DNA of 38,295 nt from Clostridia bacterium (GTDB lineage Bacteria; Bacillota; Clostridia; TANB77; CAG-508), in contig CAADUZ010000042.1 in NCBI GenBank assembly GCA_900752335.1, positions 1 to 38,295 of the forward strand, in the 5' to 3' direction. The position numbers and the translations under genes were made by a program. Below, one piece after another: positions 22,225 to 30,026 of this stretch (position 1 is its first letter; each line of letters starts with the position of its first letter). The notes under the pieces are model-generated. The model saw only the letters and a program-made list of their open reading frames with translations, was not told where the DNA came from and did not search any database.

Positions 22225-22884
22225 ATGAAAATAAATTTAGACAAAAGCAAAATAAAAACAATAAAATTAGAAGACAGCACATATCCGGAAAAATTAAAGG
22301 AAATATATAATCCGCCAAAAACAATATATTTAATAGGAAATGAAAAATTGCTAAATCAAAAATCAATAGCAATAATAGGCTGTAGAGAATGTACAAGATA
22401 TGGGGCGGAAAACGCATACAAATTTGGCTATGAACTTGCAAAAGAAAACATTTGCGTAATAAGCGGATTCGCCAAAGGAATAGACACATATTCGCATAAA
22501 GGAGCTGTATCTGCAAAAGGAAAGACAATAGCGGTACTAGGATGCGGACTAGATATCATATATCCGCCAGAAAATATAGAATTATATAAACAAATATTGC
22601 TGCAAGGCGGCGCAATTATCAGCGAATATCCATTAGGAAGTAAGCCGGAGAAACACCACTTTCCAGAAAGAAATAGAATAATAAGCGGACTTTCTAGCGG
22701 GGTATTAGTTATAGAAGCAAAAAAGAAAAGCGGCACAATGATTACAGTAGACTTCGCACTAGAACAAGGAAGAGAAGTATATGCAGTGCCGGGAAATATA
22801 TCAAGCGAAAACTCGTATGGCACAAACGAACTTATAAAAGAAGGAGCAACACCAGTAACCAGCATAAACGACATGATACTTTAG
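22225..22884 (+). CDS. dprA: DprA/Smf-type DNA-processing protein, Rossmann domain only
   Basis: DprA loads RecA onto incoming single-stranded DNA in natural transformation. The start at 22225 follows AAGGAGAG (219 aa); an upstream GTG at 22204 contains that ribosome binding site and is unlikely. The Rossmann-like core is complete: IIGCRECTRYGAE, SGFAKGIDTYSHKGA, GCGLDIIYPPEN, SEYPLGSKPEKHHFPERNR, IISGLSSGVLVIEA and GREVYAVPGNI, ending GTNELIKEGATPVTSIND. The usual N-terminal SAM-like domain is mostly missing and the C-terminal winged helix is absent. The TAG stop is the first part of a REP-like repeat. No other competence gene is in the window. A DprA-like role in recombination or phage sensing is also possible. 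Confidence 0.9.
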   Translation: MKINLDKSKIKTIKLEDSTYPEKLKEIYNPPKTIYLIGNEKLLNQKSIAIIGCRECTRYGAENAYKFGYELAKENICVISGFAKGIDTYSHKGAVSAKGKTIAVLGCGLDIIYPPENIELYKQILLQGGAIISEYPLGSKPEKHHFPERNRIISGLSSGVLVIEAKKKSGTMITVDFALEQGREVYAVPGNISSENSYGTNELIKEGATPVTSINDMIL

Positions 22885-22980
22885 GGACAGGTCTGAAATT
22901 CCCAAATGTTACCCCACTGTCACCTCTGGTGACAGGTATGAAAGTGACAAAAGTGGCAGTTTGGTGACAGGTACGAAAGC
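22880..22980. repeat. REP-like palindromic repeat, copy 3
   Basis: It starts with TTTAGGGACAGGTCT (22880-22894), the same 15-mer as the left arm of copy 2, and it overlaps the dprA stop codon. A perfect hairpin TGTCACC-TCT-GGTGACA lies at 22918-22934. The 17-mer GTGACAAAAGTGGCAGT at 22944-22960 is shared with copy 1. It therefore links the other two copies into one family. Confidence 0.8.
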
Positions 22981-22994
22981 GACAAACAAAGGAG

Positions 22995-24275
22995 ATGAAG
23001 GAATTGGAAGAAGCAAAAGCTAAAAAGATGAATGTGGAATTATATACAAGGTATAAAACTTTTTCATGGGATTTACTATTTTATTATGCAATAATTTTTT
23101 TATTCTTTACAGAAACAAAGGGCATAAATGCAGCAGACGTGCTTTTAGCAGAGTCTTTTTATCCAATTTTTAAGATTATATTTCTTATTCCTGCTACGAT
23201 TTTGATAGGCTCGCTTGGCAAGAAAAAGAGCCTAATGGTGGGGAATTCTTTTGTAGCGGCAGCTATTTTTACATATATTATAGGAGGTAGCTTTGTCTTT
23301 ATTGTAATAGGCGAGCTTTTATCAGCCATTGGCTTTATTATAAAAGGTGTATGCGAGTCGAATATATTGTATGATTCGCTAGAGAAAAATGAAAAAAGAG
23401 GAATGATTTTTGGAAAAATTGAAGGCAATGGAACTTCGTATTATTACTATGTAGATGCTGTATCAGCGGTAATTGCGGGAGTGCTATTTTCGATAAATGG
23501 ATATATACCAATGTTTTTATGCCTAGCTATGGCACTATTTTCAATTTATCTTTCAACTAAATTTCAGGATATTGATTCAAGAGAAAAAATAACTATGTAT
23601 AGGGTAAAAGAAGAGTTTAAAGATTTGGTAAATTCTTTTAAACTATTTGGAAAATCGCCAAGGCTTAAAAACTTAATATTTTTTGGAGCATTGATATCAG
23701 GAATTTTCCTATCAATAACAATGCTACGAAGCAGCATTATGCAGGATATTGGAATACCATCAGAGTATTTTGGACTAATTTTTGCAATTTTGGGATTAAT
23801 ATCAGGAATATCGGCAAAAAATGAACATAGATTTCATAAAAAGTTTAGAAATAAAACACTAGCAAGTTTGGCCATTCCACTGGTATTTTCTTGCATAGTA
23901 TTAGGAGTGGTATGCAGCAGCAATATATCTTACGGTGTGAATGTAGCAACTGTGCTAATAGTATTTCTAATCCAATACATAGTAAAAGGACCATTTTATC
24001 CACTAATAAAACAGTACATGAACAACTTTACAACAGCGAAACTACGTACAAAAATATCTTCGTCATTTAATTTACTAGAAAATATATTAAGATTTTTAGT
24101 AACATTTATGGCATCAAATTTATTAAGAGTAACAACGACTGCAAACACATTTACAATTCTTGGTTGCATACTAGGTGTTATTGTAATATTAATGCTAGAT
24201 AACATGAGAACAAAAGTGGGGCTAAAGCCAGAAGAATATACCGAAAAAGATACGAAAATACTAGAACTTAAGTGA
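22995..24275 (+). CDS. major facilitator superfamily transporter
   Basis: This membrane protein of about 426 aa has some twelve hydrophobic segments. The first is around residues 27-41 (WDLLFYYAIIFLFF), and LIGSLGKKKSLMVGNSFVAA corresponds to the MFS motif-A loop between helices 2 and 3. Helical bundles follow at about 225-260 and 285-400. The C-terminus is cytoplasmic and charged. Substrate is unknown; the pattern suits a drug or small-molecule exporter. The start is uncertain: AAAGGAG is only a base away from the ATG at 22995, so the in-frame TTG at 23004 is a good alternative. The ribosome binding site borders the REP-like repeat, from which transcription would have to pass unless read through from dprA. 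Confidence 0.85.
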   Translation: MKELEEAKAKKMNVELYTRYKTFSWDLLFYYAIIFLFFTETKGINAADVLLAESFYPIFKIIFLIPATILIGSLGKKKSLMVGNSFVAAAIFTYIIGGSFVFIVIGELLSAIGFIIKGVCESNILYDSLEKNEKRGMIFGKIEGNGTSYYYYVDAVSAVIAGVLFSINGYIPMFLCLAMALFSIYLSTKFQDIDSREKITMYRVKEEFKDLVNSFKLFGKSPRLKNLIFFGALISGIFLSITMLRSSIMQDIGIPSEYFGLIFAILGLISGISAKNEHRFHKKFRNKTLASLAIPLVFSCIVLGVVCSSNISYGVNVATVLIVFLIQYIVKGPFYPLIKQYMNNFTTAKLRTKISSSFNLLENILRFLVTFMASNLLRVTTTANTFTILGCILGVIVILMLDNMRTKVGLKPEEYTEKDTKILELK

Positions 24276-24297
24276 AGGAAAAAATTTGTAAAAATCA

Positions 24298-24326
24298 TTG
24301 ACATATTTTAAGATTATTTATAAAAT
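24298..24326 (+). promoter_or_regulatory. promoter of the glycogen phosphorylase gene
   Basis: A perfect TTGACA (24298-24303), 17 bp, TAAAAT (24321-24326). An in-frame ATG at 24329 is too close to be transcribed, which fixes the start at 24398. Confidence 0.8.
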
Positions 24327-24397
24327 ATATGAAGAAAAATTATAAGATTAAGACGAAAGAAAAAGTAATTCAAATATACTTAAGGAGGAAGTTTTTA

Positions 24398-26956
24398 ATG
24401 TACACATTTAATAAGATAATAGTAAATCCTCAATTACCAAAAAGGATTGAAAAATTATCAGTGATAGCGAATAATTTATGGTGGTCATGGAATACAAATT
24501 TCTTAAAGTTGTTTAAAGAAATTGATATAGATATATGGGAAAGAGTGGGTAAGAACCCAGTTAAGTTTTTAAAGAAGGTAACTCAAGAAAAGCTAGAAAA
24601 GGCTGCAGAAGATGCGGATTTTCTGAAGCAATATGATAAATTTGTAAAAGATTTTGACGATTACATGAAGAGCAAGAATACCTGGTTTAGCAAAAAATAC
24701 CCAGATAATGCAAATGATTTAATTGCGTATTTTTCTGCTGAATATGGTTTAGATGAGATACTTCCAATTTATTCAGGTGGCCTTGGAATTTTGTCAGGCG
24801 ATCACTTAAAATCTGCAAGTGATTTAGGTGTGCCATTGGTTGCAGTAGGGCTTTTGTACAAGAATGGTTACTTCTGGCAAACGATAAATGGTCAAGGTGT
24901 ACAAGAAACTGAATACAAAGATTTGGATTTGGAAAATTTACCAATACTTCCTGTAAAGGACGTAGATGGAGAAGATTTAATAATATCAGTAGATTTACCT
25001 AAAAAGAAGCTATACATTAAAGTATGGGAGATAAAAGTAGGACGTGTAACTCTATACTTAATGGATTCTGATATTGATGCAAATATAGCTGAATATAGAG
25101 GTATAACGAAAACACTATATGGTGGAAACCAAGAAACAAGAATACAACAAGAAATTGTACTTGGCATGGCAGGTGTAGAACTTTTAAGAAGAATAGGCGT
25201 AAAACCAACTGTATATCATATGAATGAAGGGCATTCGTCATTCTTAATACTAAAACTAATAGAAAACACAATAAAAGATAAAAAAGTATCATTTAATATA
25301 GCAAAAGATATTGTATCTTCAAAAACAGTATTTACAACACATACACCAGTTCCAGCAGGAAACGATATATTCCCAATAGAACTTATGGATACATACTTTA
25401 AGGATTATTGGGATAAACTTGGAATAAGTAAACAAGACTTTTTCAAAATGGGCAAAAAACCAAATGCAAGCCCAAGTAGCGGATTTGATATGGGAGTGCT
25501 AGCATTAAAAGTAGCAGGCAAGAAGAATGGTGTAAGTAAACTACATGGAGCAGTGTCAAGAGAACTATTTGGAGATATTTGGCCAAATATTGCATCAAAT
25601 GAAGCACCTATTACGTATATAACAAACGGAATACATACTTGCAGTTGGCTTCCACAAAATATAAAGAATTTATACAACGAATATTTAGCACCATATTGGC
25701 AAGATAATATATACAATGATGAAACATGGGAGAGAATAAATAACATACCAGATGAAAAGCTATGGGCTGTGCACATGGAAAGAAAAAGAAAATTAATTGA
25801 TTTGGTTAAGAAAAGCACAACACAAAGACTACATAGATGCGGACATAGCTACCAAGAAATAGAAAAAATAACTTCTAAATTAAGCGAAAATGTGCTAACT
25901 ATAGGCTTTGCAAGAAGATTTGCTACATACAAAAGAGCAACACTAATATTTAAAGATTTAGAAAGAATAACACAAATATTTAGTAACGAAAATAGACCTT
26001 TGCAAATAATATTTGCAGGAAAAGCACACCCTGCAGACAAAGAAGGACAAGACCTAATAAAATATATTCACGAAATATCTATGAAGCCACAATTTAAAGG
26101 AAAGATATTCTTATTAGAAAATTACAACATAGCAATGTCAAGATATTTAATAAGTGGTGTTGACGTATGGCTAAACACACCTAGAAGACCAATGGAAGCA
26201 TCTGGAACAAGCGGACAAAAAGCATCTGTTTGTGGTGTACCAAACTTTAGTGTACTAGATGGTTGGTGGGCAGAAGGTTACAACTCAAAAAATGGTTGGT
26301 ATATAGGTTTAAATGACGAATACGAAAACAACGAGGTACAAGACAAAGCGGACAGTGAAGACATATATAACACATTAGAAAACAAAATATTACCAACATA
26401 TTATGATAGAGATAAAAATGGAATTCCAGAAAAGTGGGTTAAAATAATGAAAAATTCTATTATATCAACAGGAGGCAGATTTAGTACTTCAAGAATGCTT
26501 GTTGATTACGTGGAAAAGCTATACATTCCACTTTGCAACCTATATGATAACTACTATAGCAAATTAGACAAAGTTACAGAATTTAATGGCTGGAAAGAAG
26601 ATTTATACAGAAACTGGGACGACATAAAAATAACCCAAGAAAACAATTTGGATAATGTTACAATAGATGCAGGAAACTACATAGACGTAAAATGTAAAGT
26701 AACATTGCCAAACATATCTGTAGATAATATTACAGCAGAAGTATATTATGGTAGAATAGAAGACAATGGCGTTGTAGACGATATTCAAATTATTCCAATG
26801 AAGCTAGACGACAAAGATGACGAAAATAAAACTTATACATACACTGCAAAGATTAAGCTAATAAATGGTGGAGAATATGGATACACATTTAGAGTAATGC
26901 CAAAACATGAAATGATATTAGATGAGCAAAATTTAAACTTGATAAAATGGATATAA
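24398..26956 (+). CDS. glgP: alpha-glucan (glycogen) phosphorylase, GT35
   Basis: This enzyme releases glucose-1-phosphate from alpha-1,4-glucans using phosphate and PLP. The ATG at 24398 follows AAGGAGG, giving 852 aa. The N-terminus VIANNLWWSWNTNFLKLF is the DUF3417 domain of the actinobacterial/Thermotoga-type phosphorylases. Next come GGLGILSGDHLKSASDLGVP and YHMNEGHSSF, and in the PLP-binding half MEASGTSGQKASVCGVPN followed by SVLDGWWAEG. The last 100 residues form an extra beta-rich region (from VTLPNISVDNITAEVYY) that suits carbohydrate binding. It is convergent with the GH57 branching enzyme, so degradation and branching of storage glucan are encoded together. Confidence 0.95.
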   Translation: MYTFNKIIVNPQLPKRIEKLSVIANNLWWSWNTNFLKLFKEIDIDIWERVGKNPVKFLKKVTQEKLEKAAEDADFLKQYDKFVKDFDDYMKSKNTWFSKKYPDNANDLIAYFSAEYGLDEILPIYSGGLGILSGDHLKSASDLGVPLVAVGLLYKNGYFWQTINGQGVQETEYKDLDLENLPILPVKDVDGEDLIISVDLPKKKLYIKVWEIKVGRVTLYLMDSDIDANIAEYRGITKTLYGGNQETRIQQEIVLGMAGVELLRRIGVKPTVYHMNEGHSSFLILKLIENTIKDKKVSFNIAKDIVSSKTVFTTHTPVPAGNDIFPIELMDTYFKDYWDKLGISKQDFFKMGKKPNASPSSGFDMGVLALKVAGKKNGVSKLHGAVSRELFGDIWPNIASNEAPITYITNGIHTCSWLPQNIKNLYNEYLAPYWQDNIYNDETWERINNIPDEKLWAVHMERKRKLIDLVKKSTTQRLHRCGHSYQEIEKITSKLSENVLTIGFARRFATYKRATLIFKDLERITQIFSNENRPLQIIFAGKAHPADKEGQDLIKYIHEISMKPQFKGKIFLLENYNIAMSRYLISGVDVWLNTPRRPMEASGTSGQKASVCGVPNFSVLDGWWAEGYNSKNGWYIGLNDEYENNEVQDKADSEDIYNTLENKILPTYYDRDKNGIPEKWVKIMKNSIISTGGRFSTSRMLVDYVEKLYIPLCNLYDNYYSKLDKVTEFNGWKEDLYRNWDDIKITQENNLDNVTIDAGNYIDVKCKVTLPNISVDNITAEVYYGRIEDNGVVDDIQIIPMKLDDKDDENKTYTYTAKIKLINGGEYGYTFRVMPKHEMILDEQNLNLIKWI

Positions 26957-27012
26957 ATTAGTTTTTAATTTTAAAATATAAAGAGAAACTTTAGAAAAAG
27001 GAGGAAAGAACA

Positions 27013-27174
27013 ATGGAAGAAACAAATAATTTAGATGCAAAACTAAATGAAGAAAAGGCAGAAAAGAAATTAAGAGACAAAAAGAACACATTTACACTAA
27101 TATATATACTAGTAGGAATATTTTTAATAGCAGTATTAGGAATACTTGCATATGCATTTTTAGTAACAAGATAA
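27013..27174 (+). CDS. 53-aa single-pass membrane protein
   Basis: The frame begins at an ATG after AGGAGGAAAGAACA. It encodes a charged N-terminal part (MEETNNLDAKLNEEKAEKKL and RDKK) followed by one hydrophobic helix (residues 27-50, TFTLIYILVGIFLIAVLGIL and AYAFL) and VTR. The N-terminus should be cytoplasmic. It follows glgP by 56 bp with no terminator between them and ends before a bidirectional terminator, so it is probably cotranscribed with glgP. I do not recognise a family. Confidence 0.7.
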   Translation: MEETNNLDAKLNEEKAEKKLRDKKNTFTLIYILVGIFLIAVLGILAYAFLVTR

Positions 27175-27191
27175 GAAAACAATGAGATAAC

Positions 27192-27229
27192 AAAAAACTA
27201 CCCGTAATTTCAAAATGGGTAGTTTTTTA
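27192..27229. terminator. bidirectional terminator between the glgP and GH57 operons
   Basis: AAAAAACTACCC (27192-27203) and GGGTAGTTTTTT (27217-27228) form a stem with A/T tracts on both sides, so it can stop both convergent transcripts. Confidence 0.9.
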
Positions 27230-27237
27230 TATACGTA

Positions 27238-28830
27238 TTAATAATAAATCATATAATCTATATCCGGAAAGATACAATCAATTTTATTAATATCCTTCAA
27301 AAATTCCTCGTCAATTTTCTCGTCTGTAATTTGATAATACAATTTAGTAAATCTACCAATGTGGTCCTTTATTCTCTTTTTAGCATAATCTACCATAGTT
27401 CCATTAGTTATAATAAATAACCAGTCACTACTTTGTGCAAGCAAAAGTTCTCGTGCACATTGGTTTAGTGCTTTTCTTCTTAAAGAAGTCTTTTTTTCAT
27501 TTGGATACAAATGTGCAAGCTCAACCATACGATTTCCCGCAACATGCAAATGCCTATGAACATAGTCATTTGTTTGGTTTAGCCATACTTCGCTATAACC
27601 ATTTGCACCCCAGCTTGACCTACAAGGTGTAGATACTTGCATTAAAGGATATTTATCAATATATTCACTTGGTGTGATTAATTCAAAATTACAGTCATCA
27701 TAATAAATCTTTTTAAATAATATATAAAGCCAATAAGGACCTTCATACCACCAATGGCCATATAGTTCTGCATCATAAGGGCATAGAATAATTGGTGGAT
27801 TTGCCATAAGAGGAGCAAGCTTATTTATTTGTGCTTCTCTGCTATCAAAAAAGTGTCCTGCTTGCTTTTCTGCAGAATCTTTAGCCCACTGAAGATTATA
27901 ATAGTCCTTATCGCAGTCTTTTCCGGTAATTCTGTAATATTTAATACCAGTATGAACTCTTGCACCATTAGAAGCTATATATGATTTAATATAATCATAG
28001 GGAGCATCATAACCAATATCTCTGTAAAATTCTCTGTAATTAAAATCGCCAGGATAGCCATTAATTGAGCTCCATACTTGTCTTGAAGATTCAATATCTC
28101 TACCAAAGGCAATAACACCTTCAGGAGAAACTATTGGAGCAAATGTGCCATATATTGGCGTTGGATTAGCATATAGAATGCCATGAGATTCGGTAATAAT
28201 ATAATCTATACCAAACTCTTTTAAATACTTATCAGCTTCTGGAATATAACCACACTCTGGAAGCCAAATACCACGAGGTTTTCTTCCAAAGTATTTCTCA
28301 TAAGTCTGTACACCAACAGCAATTTGAGCCTTAACAGTTTGCTCTGTAACATATAAAATAGGGAAATATCCATGAGTTGCTCCACAAGTTATAATCTCTA
28401 GCACACCAATATCTTGGAAATGCTTAAACCCTTGAATTAAGTTACAGCCGTATATATCTTTAAACACATGTAAATCATTGGTATATCTATCCAAATAATA
28501 TTTAGCCAAATTATTCTCTTTTTCATTATCTTTAGTTCGTACTAATTCTTTTTCACATAATTCAATATGCGTTTTTAAATATTTAATATATCTTTTTTGC
28601 AACAATTTATTATCAAGCATATTAAGAAGAGGGGGAGTAAGTGACATTGTAATTCTAAAATCAACTTTTTCCTCCTCTAATTTCTTAAAATTTAATAATA
28701 ACGGTATATATGTTTCAGAAATGGCTTCATAAAGCCATTGTTCCTCTAGGTAATCTTCACTTTCTGGGTGATGGATAAAAGGCAAGTGTGCATGTAACAC
28801 AAAACTTACATATCCTTTTTTATTTGCCAT
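27238..28830 (-). CDS. GH57 1,4-alpha-glucan branching enzyme-like protein
   Basis: GH57 branching enzymes cut an alpha-1,4-glucan and re-attach the piece by an alpha-1,6 bond. The N-terminal motif VLHAHLPFIHHPE is typical. The nucleophile Glu is E192 in WLPECGY, and the acid/base Asp is D353 in PYDAELYGHWWYEGP. The C-terminal DUF1957 helical region follows (SSWGANGYSEVWLNQTND). The length of 530 aa fits the Thermus/Thermococcus GH57 branching enzymes rather than GH57 amylases. AAAGG lies upstream of the ATG. It follows the DUF4912 gene after 33 bp and is convergent to glgP. Confidence 0.93.
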   Translation of the reverse strand: MANKKGYVSFVLHAHLPFIHHPESEDYLEEQWLYEAISETYIPLLLNFKKLEEEKVDFRITMSLTPPLLNMLDNKLLQKRYIKYLKTHIELCEKELVRTKDNEKENNLAKYYLDRYTNDLHVFKDIYGCNLIQGFKHFQDIGVLEIITCGATHGYFPILYVTEQTVKAQIAVGVQTYEKYFGRKPRGIWLPECGYIPEADKYLKEFGIDYIITESHGILYANPTPIYGTFAPIVSPEGVIAFGRDIESSRQVWSSINGYPGDFNYREFYRDIGYDAPYDYIKSYIASNGARVHTGIKYYRITGKDCDKDYYNLQWAKDSAEKQAGHFFDSREAQINKLAPLMANPPIILCPYDAELYGHWWYEGPYWLYILFKKIYYDDCNFELITPSEYIDKYPLMQVSTPCRSSWGANGYSEVWLNQTNDYVHRHLHVAGNRMVELAHLYPNEKKTSLRRKALNQCARELLLAQSSDWLFIITNGTMVDYAKKRIKDHIGRFTKLYYQITDEKIDEEFLKDINKIDCIFPDIDYMIYY

Positions 28831-28863
28831 GTTATTTAGACCTTTCTTTAGTATATTTATATT

Positions 28864-29721
28864 CTATTTAAAACTAGAACTATTTGAAGAAGGATTTAAC
28901 CTTGCTATTTCTAGTTCATCTATTTCAAGTTCGTCTTTATATATTTCTTTGTACATTTCATAAATATTATATACTTTTCCAATATTTTTAATAAATGTTA
29001 TAGAAGAAATCTCCTTTTCCTCTATAAAGTTATTCTTTACATTTTTAAAGAAAACAGATTTACCAAGTCTATCAAATAAAATGTGATTATTAGGCATTTC
29101 CATATCATTTGAAGCAGAAATGTAAATGTAGCTCTCAATATTACTATTTGAGTAAATAGGTCTTCTGCCAAGTTCAACAGAATAATCGCAGTCAGCATCA
29201 TTTAAATGCAAATACCAACTATTTGCAAAATCGTTTATCTCAACCTCAAAAGTATAATTCATAGTTTTATTTGTAACAATAAGAACTGGCTTTGTAGTAT
29301 TAAAAAAGTTTTCTCCATATTTTTCTACATATAGCTCTCTATCTTTATCGGAAATATCCCAATAAATAAAAAGAGTAGTAGGAGTTTGTGCCAATATTTT
29401 TACTACTGTTTCATTATACCTATATGGTAAATCGTAATATTCTACATTAGAAATAACCGGTTTTGTAACTTTTGTAGATTTCTTTGTAGCCTTTTTTGTA
29501 GTTCTTTTTGTAGCTGTTGCGGGTTTAGTAGCCTTTGCTGTTTTTTCAGTTTTGGTAGCTTTTGTAGCTTTGGTTGTTTTGGTAGTTTTTTTTGTTTCCG
29601 CTACTTCCGCTAATTTTGTCGCATCCTTTGTAGTTTTATTTTTCACAGTAGAACTACTTTTTTTCTTATTTACTTTTTCATTATCTAGCATATCTAATTC
29701 TTCTTTTGATTTTCTTGGCAT
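28864..29721 (-). CDS. DUF4912 protein with a Lys/Thr/Ala-rich N-terminal tail
   Basis: The ATG at 29721 follows GGAGGAAAAA, giving 285 aa from MPRKSKEELDML; an upstream in-frame start lacks a ribosome binding site. Residues about 20-95 are low-complexity with T-K-A-T-K and T-K-K repeats, strongly basic, like histone-type DNA- or polyanion-binding tails. The rest is DUF4912: TTLFIYWDISDKDRELYVEK, then ADCDYSVELGRRPIYSNSN and a C-terminal helix. DUF4912 genes often lie next to GH57/DUF1957 genes in Firmicutes and cyanobacteria. Here it is upstream in the same operon. A role in glucan-granule organisation is inference. Confidence 0.85.
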   Translation of the reverse strand: MPRKSKEELDMLDNEKVNKKKSSSTVKNKTTKDATKLAEVAETKKTTKTTKATKATKTEKTAKATKPATATKRTTKKATKKSTKVTKPVISNVEYYDLPYRYNETVVKILAQTPTTLFIYWDISDKDRELYVEKYGENFFNTTKPVLIVTNKTMNYTFEVEINDFANSWYLHLNDADCDYSVELGRRPIYSNSNIESYIYISASNDMEMPNNHILFDRLGKSVFFKNVKNNFIEEKEISSITFIKNIGKVYNIYEMYKEIYKDELEIDELEIARLNPSSNSSSFK

Positions 29722-29754
29722 TTTTTCCTCCGTAAAAATAAAATATTCTAATAT

Positions 29755-29783
29755 ATAATATATCAAACCATAAATAAATTCAA
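29755..29783 (-). promoter_or_regulatory. promoter of the DUF4912-GH57 operon
   Basis: Minus strand: TTGAAT (29778-29783), 17 bp, TATTAT (29755-29760). Confidence 0.65.
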
Positions 29784-29873
29784 GAGAAAACAGGAAAAAA
29801 TATGTAAAAAAATTGTAAAAGAAAAAATAAAAATTGGTAGAAAAATTAATGAAAAAAATTTTTAGAAAAAGTA

Positions 29874-29902
29874 TTGTAAAAATAAAACTATTAGTATAAA
29901 AT
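29874..29902 (+). promoter_or_regulatory. promoter of the pilin-like/FGE gene
   Basis: TTGTAA (29874-29879), 17 bp, TAAAAT (29897-29902). The transcript would have a leader of about 115 nt, extremely A-rich on the coding strand, containing a 6-bp CGTACT/AGTACG inverted repeat near 29907-29936. Confidence 0.65.
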
Positions 29903-30026
29903 AAAAACGTACTGGAAGTATAAAACGACGAAGTACGAAAAGACTATTAATTAAATAAATGAATAAAAAGAAACAAAAAGGATAAGACTAAAAAGAAAAA
30001 GTACATAAGAAAGGAGAAAAGAAAAA

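Noticed and set aside
24329..24397. N-terminal extension of glycogen phosphorylase from the ATG at 24329
   Set aside because: That ATG lies 3 bp after the -10 hexamer and has no ribosome binding site, whereas 24398 has AAGGAGG and matches the family N-terminus.
29440..29690. CRISPR or tandem DNA repeat in the DUF4912 N-terminus
   Set aside because: The pattern is low-complexity coding for Lys/Thr/Ala, without regular repeat and spacer lengths.
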